Of a DNA stretch of 41,257 nucleotides, positions 15,394-23,708 are shown one piece after another. The notes beneath the pieces were generated by a model, which searched no databases, was not told the DNA's origin, and saw only the letters and a list, made by a program, of their open reading frames with translations. Position 1 is the stretch's first letter, and each line of letters starts with the position of its first letter. Origin of the DNA: a virus. Position numbers and translations under genes: made by a program. Where the stretch lies: the IMG/VR virus record IMGVR_UViG_3300037843_000337, positions 1 through 41,257 of that record; one strand, written 5' to 3'.

Positions 15394-16515
15394 ATGTCAG
15401 GCTGGAACGGAATTTTCTACAACGGGATCTGGTGCTGCGGCGTGGACTTCCTGCCCACGGGCGCGCTCGGCGCGAACTCGGTTTTCAATTCCACGAGCGG
15501 CGCCACCATCGGCCCCACCTATGCCCGCTTCACGGGCAAGGGCGCCCAGCTCAATTCCAACACCTACAACGGCGGCTATCTCGGCAAAGCCCTGGGCGTC
15601 AACCTCGCCTCGATGTACCTCGGCTTCTCGTTCGAGTCGACCGGCCTTCCGAGCTCCGGCCTTTTCATCATTGCGACTTTCTACGACGCCACCGCGGGCG
15701 GCGCGCAAGTTTCGCTTTGCTACAACTCCTCGGGCGAGCTCGGCTTCTACACCGGCAACGGCCTGCTCAGCTACGATCCCTCGATGACTCTATTGACCGG
15801 CTCGACGCTTTCGGCCGTCAACACGATCATCCCGAACTCATACTGTTACATCGAAGTCTTCCTCACCATCAACGCCGGCTCGGGCGTCCTGCAGGTGAAC
15901 GTGAATGGCCCGAGCGTGCTCAGCCTCTCCGGCCTGAACACGCGCAGCACGGCGAACTCCTGGGTCAACTATGTTTACCTCGGCTCTGGCCAGACCAGCG
16001 GCTATGGCAACAACCACAACATCGACGACATCTACATGCTCGACACCACGGGCGCGGCGCCGTTCAACACTTTCCTCGGGCCTGGCAGAATTCAGACGGA
16101 CGGCCCGACCGCGGACAGCGCGACCTCTGGCCTCAACGCCTGGTCATACACCACGCCGCCGGGCACGGATTACGGCTGCTGTGCCAACATCCCGGCCAAC
16201 GCCACCCAGTACTGCTACGACTCGAACCCCGGCGATCGCATGAGCTTCAAGTTTCCATCGCTCGCCACGGCGAAAGTGTTTTTCCTCAACACCTGGTTCA
16301 GCGTGCAGGAGGATGCGAGCGGCACGCGCACGATCGTGCCGATCTTCCGCAATAACTCCATTGACCAGGTGGGGCCTTCGGCAATCTCTCTCGCCACCAG
16401 TTACAGCTACTACAACCAGATCTCTACGCTCGACCCGAACACCGGTTCTGCCTGGTCGAGTGAAAGCGTCGCGACCGCGGCCGGCTGCGAGATTGGGCTG
16501 AAGGTCGCGAGCTAA
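15394..16515 (+). CDS. Tail protein with lectin-like (concanavalin A-type) fold
   Basis: 373 residues; ribosome site AAGGAGTAACTCAAC. NTYNGGYLGKALGVNLASMYLGFSFE, GELGFYTGNGLL and NIDDIYMLDTTGAAPFNTFLGPGRIQT are hallmarks of a LamG/ConA-like beta-sandwich family common beside tape measure genes in siphophages. The DD-Y-x-LDTTG-x-APFN motif is the best marker. It is likely a carbohydrate-binding accessory of the distal tail, helping adsorption. The C-terminal 150 residues form a second beta region with several Cys. Confidence 0.75.
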   Translation: MSGWNGIFYNGIWCCGVDFLPTGALGANSVFNSTSGATIGPTYARFTGKGAQLNSNTYNGGYLGKALGVNLASMYLGFSFESTGLPSSGLFIIATFYDATAGGAQVSLCYNSSGELGFYTGNGLLSYDPSMTLLTGSTLSAVNTIIPNSYCYIEVFLTINAGSGVLQVNVNGPSVLSLSGLNTRSTANSWVNYVYLGSGQTSGYGNNHNIDDIYMLDTTGAAPFNTFLGPGRIQTDGPTADSATSGLNAWSYTTPPGTDYGCCANIPANATQYCYDSNPGDRMSFKFPSLATAKVFFLNTWFSVQEDASGTRTIVPIFRNNSIDQVGPSAISLATSYSYYNQISTLDPNTGSAWSSESVATAAGCEIGLKVAS

Positions 16516-16523
16516 GCTCCCCA

Positions 16524-17708
16524 ATGCCGAATGCAGATTGCGACCAGCTTGTACGCGAAGCCTTTGCTCAAGACACTCGTCACGCCTGCGTTGACCAACT
16601 TGTCCGCGAAGCCTTTGTCTCGCTGCAGGGTTCGAACGCCGTCGCCGACCAGGTCGTCCGCGAGGCGTTCGCCGTCGACGCTCCGCACGCAAATGCGGAC
16701 CAGATCGTCCGCGAGGTTTGGGGCTATGACGTGCCGGCGGCCAGCTGCGACCAGATCGTCCGCGAAGCGTTCGTTGTTCTCACCCCTTTTGCCGGTCCAT
16801 CTATGCCACTTGTCTACCCTCTGACCATTCCCACCGCGCTCGGAGAATCGAAAGCCGATCTCACGAAGTTCGACGCCATCGGCGAATTCATTTCCGAATT
16901 CACCGGCAACGCCGAGCAGCAACAGTGGCAGGACCAGCACTGGGAGCTCGCGCTCGAATGGCCGGAGATGAACTGGGCGCAGTTCGCCGCCTACGACGCA
17001 TTCATCGGCGCGCTGCACGGCAAGCTGGGAAGCTTCCTCTGGGGTCCTCCTCTCGCCACCGCGCCGCGCGGATCGGGGAGTGGGGCCCCCGTGCTGGGCA
17101 CGGGCAATGCCGCCGGATCCGGCGCGTTGGTTACAACCGGGTGGGCCGCAAGCGCAAGCGGGCTGCTGCTGCCAGGCGATTTTCTGCAGGTCGGGCCTTA
17201 TCCTCTGCCCATCGTCTTCGTCCAGGTCACCAGCTCCGGCGTCCTCGAAATTCTTACGAGCGTGAACTGGTCACTAACGCTGCAGACGCTGCTGACCGGC
17301 AACAACGTCAGCTTCGCCGGCCTGACCGGAGCGACATGGCTCAACGGCGCGGTGCTGCAGGTGGGATACATCACGAACGAAGGCGTGGGCTATGGAACCC
17401 TGATCACGATGGCCACAGTGCCTCCGAACATGCCGATTCCCTACAGCGCTGGTGACGACACCGGCAACGTTACTTTCGGCGCCGCGCGACTCTACCAGTA
17501 CGTCGACTCATCTCCGCTCTCAAGCGATAGCGGCGGCAACGCTACCTTCGATATTTTCCCATGCGTGCGCGAAGCCCTGCCCGCGGGCACCCAGATTTCT
17601 CTGCTGAATCCGCAGGGAACCTTCCGCCTGGCCGACAACCGCCGCACAACTTCGGCCGATGAGCGGAAGCTACTCAAGTTGAAGCTGAAATGCCGCGAGG
17701 CCTTCTAA
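16524..17708 (+). CDS. Distal tail protein with five N-terminal DQ(I/L/V)VREAF repeats
   Basis: 394 residues. Residues 1 to about 88 hold five copies of an 18-residue unit with core DQLVREAF or DQIVREVW. From about residue 94 (MPLVYPLTIPTAL) a tail domain follows: FDAIGEFISEFTGNAEQQQW...HWELALEWPEMNWAQFAAYDAFIGALHGKLGSFLWGPP. A central insert (ATWLNGAVLQV...ITMATVPPNMP...GDDTGN) recurs in the tip protein at 19274-21937. The end, FRLADNRRTTSADERKL, suits a ring-forming distal tail protein. An internal ATG at 16803 could give a repeat-less form. Confidence 0.7.
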   Translation: MPNADCDQLVREAFAQDTRHACVDQLVREAFVSLQGSNAVADQVVREAFAVDAPHANADQIVREVWGYDVPAASCDQIVREAFVVLTPFAGPSMPLVYPLTIPTALGESKADLTKFDAIGEFISEFTGNAEQQQWQDQHWELALEWPEMNWAQFAAYDAFIGALHGKLGSFLWGPPLATAPRGSGSGAPVLGTGNAAGSGALVTTGWAASASGLLLPGDFLQVGPYPLPIVFVQVTSSGVLEILTSVNWSLTLQTLLTGNNVSFAGLTGATWLNGAVLQVGYITNEGVGYGTLITMATVPPNMPIPYSAGDDTGNVTFGAARLYQYVDSSPLSSDSGGNATFDIFPCVREALPAGTQISLLNPQGTFRLADNRRTTSADERKLLKLKLKCREAF

Positions 17709-17884
17709 TGCCGGATCCTGCACTCGAAGCCGCGGCCAAGCGCGCCTATACGGCCTTCGTCGAGAGCGCGAAACAATTTCTTCCTCCAGGCGTGCAGCCG
17801 TGGAGCTCGGTCGCTCATGGCGTGCGTGAAGCATGGATCGCGGCCGCGGCGGCTGCCAGAAACGACCATGCCCCGCAATCTTAG
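17708..17884 (+). CDS. Small conserved phage protein with EAW motif
   Basis: 58 residues. ATG 17708 overlaps the previous stop (TAATG), so translation is probably coupled. LEAAAKRAYTAFVESA and PWSSVAHGVREAWIAAAAAA follow a short helical pattern (Y...W..L....EAW) seen in many phage tail and accessory regions. No function known. Its last 17 bases overlap the next gene. Confidence 0.6.
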   Translation: MPDPALEAAAKRAYTAFVESAKQFLPPGVQPWSSVAHGVREAWIAAAAAARNDHAPQS

Positions 17885-18845
17885 CCCCGCCGTCGTCTCC
17901 GCAATCAAGGCGCCGCAAAAGCGCATGGCATGGTTTGCCGAACTCGTATTCGCGAACCAGACCATCTACGTCTGGACCGGGCTCGGCGGCATCACGCCTA
18001 CAGGCCCAGCATGGGATTCGGGCGCGACGTTTCCTTACGGCCAGCAGTTCACCGGCGTCGGCTGGCTCGGCAGCATTTCGAATTTGCCGCAGACGAGCCA
18101 GCTCACGGCTGAGAACATGCGGCTCACGCTCTCGGGCATTCCAACATCCCTCGCCGGCGACGCCATCAATGCCGTGCGCCTGTTCGGCAGCGTCACCATG
18201 TGGCTTGCGTTTCTCGATACCTCGAACAACGTGATTCCCGATCCGCTGCAGATGTGGCAAGGCGCGACCGACGTGCCCACGCTGAGCGACGGCGCCGATA
18301 CCTGCACACTCGACCTCACGGTTGAAAATTCGCTGCTCGCGTTGAATCTCGCTTCCAACCGGCGATACACGACACTCGATCAGCAGCTCGACTTTCCGGG
18401 CGACGCCGGCTTCGAAATGTTGTCCGCGATGCAGGATCTCTATCTGCCATATCCGGATGGAACGCTCAACGGCAGCCACAACATCGGAGGCACGAGCGAC
18501 CTCGGAAATGCGCCGAGCGGCTGCAACGTGCTTACTCTGACGCCTTCCGGAGCGCAGAAGCTCAGTCTTACTGGATCGCTGCAGATGACGGCCGTCGCGC
18601 AGTTTTCGAGCGGCCCCTGGTCCGTCGCCGGCGGCGGTCCTGGATTTGAAACGGTCACGAGCGCGGGTTTGTGGACGACCAGCGACCCGCTAGTGGCGAC
18701 AGTGACGAACGGAACGCTCGCCTGGGTCCCCGAAGGATCCTGGGGAGTAGGCGGCGGTCTGGTCTCGGCGCGCGGCCGCGGCAACTGCACCATCACTTTC
18801 TTTTTCGGCATGGTCTCAGGATCGCTCACGATTTCAGTCGCATGA
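17868..18845 (+). CDS. DUF2163-type tail protein with C-terminal Ig-like domain
   Basis: 325 residues from ATG 17868. MPRNLSPAVVSAIKAPQ, VYVWTGLG-type strands, FTGVGWLGSIS, LTLSGIPTSL, MWLAFLDTSNNVIPDP and NRRYTTLDQQLDFPGDAGFEML follow the DUF2163 (lambda gpL-like hub) pattern. The C-terminus from about residue 240 looks like a BIG2 immunoglobulin-like domain (LQMTAVAQF, LWTTSDPLVATVTNGTLAW, GNCTITFFF), an accessory often added to tail proteins for weak surface binding. It follows the distal tail protein and precedes the NlpC/P60-like gene, a conserved order. Confidence 0.75.
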   Translation: MPRNLSPAVVSAIKAPQKRMAWFAELVFANQTIYVWTGLGGITPTGPAWDSGATFPYGQQFTGVGWLGSISNLPQTSQLTAENMRLTLSGIPTSLAGDAINAVRLFGSVTMWLAFLDTSNNVIPDPLQMWQGATDVPTLSDGADTCTLDLTVENSLLALNLASNRRYTTLDQQLDFPGDAGFEMLSAMQDLYLPYPDGTLNGSHNIGGTSDLGNAPSGCNVLTLTPSGAQKLSLTGSLQMTAVAQFSSGPWSVAGGGPGFETVTSAGLWTTSDPLVATVTNGTLAWVPEGSWGVGGGLVSARGRGNCTITFFFGMVSGSLTISVA

Positions 18846-19270
18846 TGAAGCGCGTACAAAATTGGCCGGCCTTGGTGCCGGCGCACACTCTGCCCACCCG
18901 CGGCCGCACTTTTGAGTGGGGGCGCTGGGACTGCGCGCTGGCTGTCTGCGACGCGATCCGCGCACTCACCGGCGTCGACCCGGGCGCGGAGTATCGCGGA
19001 ACCTATTCGACGGAAGCGGAAGCTCAGGCTCTGATCGCGAAGTTCGGAGATCTCGGAAACTTCGCCGCGACTATTGCAGCCCAGCATGGAATGCAGGAAG
19101 TTGCGCCGCGCCTGGCGCGCCGCGGCGACGTCGTCTTCGTCGACAACAGCACTGCAGAAGGCGCGCTTGGCCTGGTCGATCTAAGTGGAACCTGCGCCGC
19201 CTGCGTTAGCCAGGAAGGCTACAGGCGCGTTCCCATGCGCCGCTGGAAGCGCGCCTGGCGCGTCGGTTAA
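18842..19270 (+). CDS. NlpC/P60-like tail hub protein, DUF6950-type
   Basis: 142 residues; ATG overlaps the previous stop (ATGA). FEWGRWDCALAVCDAIRALTGVDPGAEYRGTY carries the W-G-x-x-DC motif with the candidate catalytic Cys, and ARRGDVVFVDN fits the middle of the fold. The C-terminus (RRVPMRRWKRAWRVG) is typical of DUF6950. Relatives of this papain-like group sit between hub and J genes and may cut peptidoglycan crosslinks on entry. The canonical catalytic His is not obvious, so activity is uncertain. Confidence 0.75.
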   Translation: MMKRVQNWPALVPAHTLPTRGRTFEWGRWDCALAVCDAIRALTGVDPGAEYRGTYSTEAEAQALIAKFGDLGNFAATIAAQHGMQEVAPRLARRGDVVFVDNSTAEGALGLVDLSGTCAACVSQEGYRRVPMRRWKRAWRVG

Positions 19271-19273
19271 CTC

Positions 19274-21937
19274 ATGTCTCGAACTATTGAAGAAATCGGA
19301 ATGATCGCCGGCGGCCTCGCGATGGCGTTCATGGCCGGCCCACTCGGCGTCGAGGTTTTTCAAAATCTCGTCGTCTGCAACATGATGATCGGCGTCGGCC
19401 TGACGACCGCCCTCGCCGGCACGGTTGGCTTGCTCGCTTCAACGCCGCAGCAGCCTTCAAGCCTTTCGCCGCAGGGCCAGCTTCCGATTCAGACGCCGAA
19501 CCCGCTATGGCGCATCGTCTACGGGCTCTTCCAGTTCGGAGGTACCGTCACTTTTGCCGATGGACCTTTCGACGATTGGGTCGGGACCGTCGCCGAGGAA
19601 CCGCCGGAAAACCAGTACATGCAGTTCGTGCACACTCTCTGCGCTCACCAGATCGCGGGCTTCGTTTCCGTCGTTCTCGACGGACAAACTTTTAACTTCG
19701 GCACCGACCTGGTGCAACTGACTTCCGCGAACCAGGTTGTCGTCAACGGCATTGGCCAGGCCATCTTCTGCGGTCCTGTTGGCGCCTGGGGTTTCATCGA
19801 TCTCTGCAATCCCTGGTGTGGAGTGATCTGGTTCGAGTTCGATGCGGGAAACCCCAATTCGAACGGAGCGTGGCCTTATCCCTTTCCCTCGCTGCTTTAC
19901 GGTTATGAGCAGCTCGTCGGCTACGGCCGGTATTTCGTGACCGGTTCTCCGCGCTGGACATCTGCCTGCCTGCAGCAGGGCCGAGCCAAGGTCCACGTGG
20001 GGATGCACTACGAGCCTTACACAAACGAACCGCAGGGCGGCCAGAACGGCGGCCCGCACCCTTACGTGCTGGGCAGTGGACGCGTCCCGACCATCGAATT
20101 CAAAATTCTCGGCCGCATCATCCGGGACTTCCGCATTCAAACGGCATGGCAGGCCTCGACCGTTTTCGCGAAGTACAGCTATGTCATTGCTCTCGGCGCG
20201 TCGGGCTCCTTCTGCGTCTTCGTGCAAACGAACTCTGCCGGGACGAGCGGGGCTACAGCTCCAGCCTTTTCCGGCATCGCCGTCGGCTCTACGGTGAGCG
20301 ATGGCGGCTGCCTCTGGTTGAATGCTGGGGCGCCCACGTATGCCCTCGGCTGCAATAGCTTCTTCACCCCAACGTTCCTCAACAACCCAGCCTCCAACAA
20401 GCTGCAGAAAAACATTCTGATGGCCGATGCCTGGGGCGGCGGCCTCTCCTACGGCCCACTGTCTGAAGGCGGCGAGGTGATCGAAGCTCCGATCGGTTAT
20501 CTGCAATACGCGGGCTCTTCAACATTTGCCAGCGGAGCCAGCGAGCCGGCCTGGGCCACGACGGTGGGAGGAACAACTGTCGATGGCAGCGGGACATGGA
20601 CGTGTCTCGGCCGCTCGATGTACGCGACCGTGCTGCCTGATTCTGATGGAACGGAAAACGAGGGCGGCTTTTCGAATCCCGCGCTCGTCATCGCCGACTA
20701 TCTAACTACGCCGCGCAATCAGTTTGGGCTCGGCGTGCCGCCTCCTTCCGGCAGCTTTGTGCAGGGCGGCTCTTTGTTGCTTCCTATCGCGAAGATCTAC
20801 GTCGGCGCAGGCGTTCTATACATTTACACCGCCGCTACCTTTTCCCCAGCTCTTGCGGCGGCGCTCACTGCTGCTGCTCTCGCCTTCTCTGGCGCAACGG
20901 CTGCGACCTGGATCAATGGGCAAGTGCTTCAGGTCGCCTCGGCGACCGATTGGTTCATCGGAAGCACCTCGGTTGGAACCTTTCTCACGATGGCAACGAC
21001 GCCGCCCGGCATGCCTACCAACTATGGCCCCGCGGGCGATACTGGCAACGCCATTTTCGGCTTCGCGCAATCCATCAATGCCCCGCTCAGTTCCGACAGC
21101 ATTGAGACGATCGTCGCCGCGGCCAACATCTGCGACGAGCCGCAGGCGATCGAAGTTTTCAGCGATGGCACCACGCTCTACGAACGCAGCTACAGCTGCA
21201 ACGGATGCTTCGACTCGAGCTCCGCATACGGCGACGTGCTGAAAGCTCTCGCGCTTTCGATGGCCGGCTACGTCGTCCCGCCCGGAGACTGCTGGCGCGT
21301 TTATGCGGGAAGCTACCAGCCTCCGCTGCTCGCGCTCAGCGACGCCGATGCGCGCGGGCCGATTAAGGCCGAGATCCGGCTCTCTGCGCGCGACAGTTGC
21401 AACGGAGTGAAGGGCCAATACATTCCGAAGTTTGTTCCGATCAATCCGCTGGGCTCGCTTTCGAGCTCGCCGGCCAGCGCCGCCTGGAAGAAAACCGACT
21501 TCCCGCCCGTGCAGCGATCGCAGTACATCGAGGAAGACGGTGGCGTGATTTTGTGGTCTGACATTTCGCTCGACTTCACCCTCTCGCTGTGGATGGCGCA
21601 GCGCATCGCGCGCATCGTTCTCGAGCGCACGCGGCGCCAGATCACGGTATCGCTGCCGGCGAAGTCGACGCCGCTGCAGCTGCTCGCCGGCGATACGGTC
21701 ACGTTCACGCATCCGCGCTGGGAAGGCGTCACGCCTCCAATGCCCACTGTCTTCTTCGTGGCTCACCTCGGTGCGCGCACGGAAGACTCAGATGGATCTC
21801 CGGCGGTCGGCGTTGACCTGGTGCTGCGCCAGACGGATGCGAACGTGTACATGTTCCAGGGCCCAAGCTCCCCCACCAACTTTGGAGATTATTCGCCTTA
21901 CGGCCAGACCGGCATCGGCGCCGGCAACGCGGAGTAA
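19274..21937 (+). CDS. Tail tip/host specificity protein, J-like
   Basis: 887 residues, the longest gene. The N-terminus is hydrophobic (MIAGGLAMAFMAGPLGV, VGLTTALAGTVGLLA), then LPIQTPNPLWRIVYGLFQFGG, as in J-like proteins of soil phages. Three extra modules interrupt it: two W/C modules (about 20167-20340 and 20485-20620, ending DG..W.C.G or similar) and one ATWINGQVLQV module (about 20815-21060) shared with the distal tail gene. The C-terminal third (WMAQRIARIVLERTRRQITVSLP, LLAGDTVTFTHPRW) is the conserved hub part. It probably binds the host receptor. Confidence 0.82.
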   Translation: MSRTIEEIGMIAGGLAMAFMAGPLGVEVFQNLVVCNMMIGVGLTTALAGTVGLLASTPQQPSSLSPQGQLPIQTPNPLWRIVYGLFQFGGTVTFADGPFDDWVGTVAEEPPENQYMQFVHTLCAHQIAGFVSVVLDGQTFNFGTDLVQLTSANQVVVNGIGQAIFCGPVGAWGFIDLCNPWCGVIWFEFDAGNPNSNGAWPYPFPSLLYGYEQLVGYGRYFVTGSPRWTSACLQQGRAKVHVGMHYEPYTNEPQGGQNGGPHPYVLGSGRVPTIEFKILGRIIRDFRIQTAWQASTVFAKYSYVIALGASGSFCVFVQTNSAGTSGATAPAFSGIAVGSTVSDGGCLWLNAGAPTYALGCNSFFTPTFLNNPASNKLQKNILMADAWGGGLSYGPLSEGGEVIEAPIGYLQYAGSSTFASGASEPAWATTVGGTTVDGSGTWTCLGRSMYATVLPDSDGTENEGGFSNPALVIADYLTTPRNQFGLGVPPPSGSFVQGGSLLLPIAKIYVGAGVLYIYTAATFSPALAAALTAAALAFSGATAATWINGQVLQVASATDWFIGSTSVGTFLTMATTPPGMPTNYGPAGDTGNAIFGFAQSINAPLSSDSIETIVAAANICDEPQAIEVFSDGTTLYERSYSCNGCFDSSSAYGDVLKALALSMAGYVVPPGDCWRVYAGSYQPPLLALSDADARGPIKAEIRLSARDSCNGVKGQYIPKFVPINPLGSLSSSPASAAWKKTDFPPVQRSQYIEEDGGVILWSDISLDFTLSLWMAQRIARIVLERTRRQITVSLPAKSTPLQLLAGDTVTFTHPRWEGVTPPMPTVFFVAHLGARTEDSDGSPAVGVDLVLRQTDANVYMFQGPSSPTNFGDYSPYGQTGIGAGNAE

Positions 21938-21951
21938 GTCGAGTAACTCGC

Positions 21952-22041
21952 GTGCTCCATTCCCGTCAGAAGCTTAGAGCCTGGTGGTGGCTGTACCTTC
22001 TGCCGCTCTGGCGGGGCTGGATGAGAAAGGCAAAGCGATGA
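21952..22041 (+). CDS. Possible tiny membrane peptide before lysozyme
   Basis: 29 residues from GTG 21952; the stop overlaps the lysozyme ATG (ATGA at 22038). The product has a Trp/Leu-rich stretch (AWWWLYLLPLWRGW) between basic ends, long enough to insert in a membrane. A small membrane-active peptide beside lysozyme would suit a lysis role, but the ribosome site is poor and the reading frame could be accidental. Confidence 0.3.
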   Translation: MLHSRQKLRAWWWLYLLPLWRGWMRKAKR

Positions 22042-22448
22042 CGCTGCTCGATCAGTTAGTCCGCGATGAGGGAGTAAGGCTCTTCCCCTACGTCGACACG
22101 GTCGGGAAAATCACGATCGGCATCGGCCGCAACCTGAGCGATGGCGGGATCTCGCGCCAGGAGGCAATACAGTTGCTCGCAAACGACGTCGAGAACGCCG
22201 CAGCGCACCTACAGCGGGCGCTCCCCTGGACTCAAGGCCTCGATGACGTTCGCCACGCGGCGCTGGTGAACATGACCTTCAACATGGGCATCGGGCGGCT
22301 CTGCGATTTTACGAAGATGATTGCTGCACTTCGCGTCGAGGACTGGAAAACGGCGCGAAACGAAATGCTCGACTCCCAATGGGCGAAGCAGGTAGGGGCG
22401 CGCGCTCAACGGCTCGCAATCCAGATCGAAACAGGAGTTTGGCAATGA
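22038..22448 (+). CDS. Endolysin, T4-type lysozyme (GH24)
   Basis: 136 residues from ATG 22038 with AAAGG at a good distance; a longer GTG start at 21984 is possible. It cleaves the glycan of peptidoglycan. E11, D20 and T26 fall at exactly the T4 lysozyme catalytic positions (VRDEG...YVDT..KITIGIGRNL), which supports this start. Later hallmarks are ALVNMTFNMGIGRLCDF and a C-terminal Arg-rich helix. There is no signal peptide, so a holin must open the membrane; candidates lie directly downstream. Confidence 0.92.
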   Translation: MTLLDQLVRDEGVRLFPYVDTVGKITIGIGRNLSDGGISRQEAIQLLANDVENAAAHLQRALPWTQGLDDVRHAALVNMTFNMGIGRLCDFTKMIAALRVEDWKTARNEMLDSQWAKQVGARAQRLAIQIETGVWQ

Positions 22449-22645
22449 AACTTAGTAACAACGTCGTTTTCCAAGGTCTCGCGATGATCGTGCAGTACGG
22501 CAATCAGGCGAGTGGCTTCGTCCCCCCGAAAGCGCAGGTCTGGGTCGGTCTCGTGGTTGGACTTGCGCAAGCGGCCGTGGCCTGGCGCGCGCAGTTCTTC
22601 AATCCTGACGGCACGCCGGCGACGACCGCCTACGTGAAAAAGTAA
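22445..22645 (+). CDS. Small membrane-associated protein of the lysis module
   Basis: 66 residues; ATG overlaps the lysozyme stop (ATGA). Hydrophobic stretches VVFQGLAMIVQYG and VWVGLVVGLAQAAVAW could give one or two membrane passes; the end is FNPDGTPATTAYVKK. Coupling to lysozyme makes a holin or antiholin role plausible. The family is not one I can name. Confidence 0.6.
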   Translation: MKLSNNVVFQGLAMIVQYGNQASGFVPPKAQVWVGLVVGLAQAAVAWRAQFFNPDGTPATTAYVKK

Positions 22646-22969
22646 ATGGACCCGTTTCAGGGACTCGCCGATTTTGTTCTCGGCAAACTAAAACAGTCCG
22701 CGATCGCGCTCTGGCTGCGATTTCTCTTCGAGATCCTGTTCAGTGCGATCGTCTCTTTCCTGCTGATCGCGGGATCGGTGCTCGTCTCGTCGCGCAGTTG
22801 GGCGCTGGCTGTGGGCTCCGGAGCGATCAGCGCGGCAGTGGTCATGACCGTAGTCTTCCGCAAGGAAACTTCTCGACTAACTCGCGGGATGTTCGTCGTC
22901 TTGCCCGCGCTCGAAGCCAACAAGGAACTCACCACCGACTTACAAACCATTCAGAAACCGGAGAAATAA
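22646..22969 (+). CDS. Two-span membrane protein, holin candidate
   Basis: 107 residues; ATG starts right after the previous TAA. Two hydrophobic helices: FEILFSAIVSFLLIAGSVLV and WALAVGSGAISAAVVMTVVF, separated by a short SSRS turn, with a charged C-terminal tail of 40 residues. Two spans plus a charged tail beside lysozyme is a class II holin-like layout. An alternative is a spanin-like accessory. Confidence 0.65.
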   Translation: MDPFQGLADFVLGKLKQSAIALWLRFLFEILFSAIVSFLLIAGSVLVSSRSWALAVGSGAISAAVVMTVVFRKETSRLTRGMFVVLPALEANKELTTDLQTIQKPEK

Positions 22970-22970
22970 C

Positions 22971-23288
22971 ATGAAGGTCGCAACTCTAGAAACCGATGTC
23001 CTCGACATCGCGAAGAAGGTCAAGGAAGGGCTGGCAGCGGCAGAGGGCGATGCCGTCAAGGTCGCCTCGTTCATAGAAAACAATCAGAGCGAGATCACCG
23101 CTCTCGCCAGCCTCGGGGGTGCCGGCACAGCCGCTGTTACCAACGTGGCGCTGGGTCTACTGAATACGGTCATCACGGCCGTCAAAGGAGCGGGCGCCGC
23201 GGGCGCGGCGAACGGGCTCAGCGTGAGCCTGGACGCGGCAACCATCGCCGAAGTGGAAGCCGCGATCGCTGCGATCGAGAAGCTCTAG
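22971..23288 (+). CDS. Ala-rich amphipathic protein of the lysis module
   Basis: 105 residues; ribosome site GGAGAAATAAC overlapping the previous stop. The first half is a charged helix (VLDIAKKVKEGLAAAEGDA). The centre is a weakly hydrophobic Gly/Ala segment (LASLGGAGTAAVTNVALGLLNTVI), and the end is acidic (EVEAAIAAIEKL). It could be a peripheral membrane protein or a minor structural protein. Unknown family. The 120 bases after it hold only very short open frames. Confidence 0.55.
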   Translation: MKVATLETDVLDIAKKVKEGLAAAEGDAVKVASFIENNQSEITALASLGGAGTAAVTNVALGLLNTVITAVKGAGAAGAANGLSVSLDAATIAEVEAAIAAIEKL

Positions 23289-23410
23289 CGGTGTTACCAA
23301 GGTGCGGCGGCTGGAGTCGCAAGCGGAACAGATCGACCAGGCCTTCCCCGGCCGCGCCTTGGGGCGCGAACCCCTGGGAGGCCCTGCCTGAAGCGCCGGG
23401 GGATTGACGT

Positions 23411-23638
23411 TTATATTTTGGGCGGGGGAGTGGCGGAGATTTCGTGAGCCATTTGGACGATATCGGAAGGCCGCGCGCTGAAGATGTTTCGACTTCCCGG
23501 ACGTGTGCACGTGAAGTGCACGTCTCCCGAGGCTTCGCCGTGGATTTCGAGGATTCTAGCCAAGGCCGGCGGCTTGTTTTGGGCCAACCTTACTAGCACC
23601 ATTTGCCCGAGAGAAACGTGCATGCCACGAAGGTCCAT
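23411..23638 (-). CDS. Small SH3/KOW-like hypothetical protein, reverse strand
   Basis: 75 residues from ATG 23638. HVSLGQMVLVRLAQNKPPALARILEIHG and RPSDIVQMA suggest a small beta barrel of the kind that binds nucleic acid or protein. It reads against its neighbours, between the lysis module and the next forward gene. On its strand a 20-codon open frame (23655-23593, with TTAGGAG before its ATG) overlaps the start and could act as a leader. Confidence is moderate. Confidence 0.5.
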   Translation of the reverse strand: MDLRGMHVSLGQMVLVRLAQNKPPALARILEIHGEASGDVHFTCTRPGSRNIFSARPSDIVQMAHEISATPPPKI

Positions 23639-23708
23639 GACGGAAACTCTACCATGAAGCTCCTAATTGCCGTCGTCCAGTGCTCCCACAATCTGAAGGA
23701 ACGAGCGC

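Noticed and set aside
20816-21766. Reverse open frame of 316 codons opposite the tip protein
   Set aside because: High GC gives long opposite frames. Arg-rich composition and the well-supported forward J-like gene show it is a shadow. The same applies to the reverse frames near 2307-3515, 4370-5449, 19505-20506, 36056-37240 and 39925-41076.
23289-23410. Short forward frames (29-38 codons) after the lysis genes
   Set aside because: Frames from GTG 23291 and 23301 are open but have no conserved pattern or clear membrane segment. I see nothing supportable in this gap.
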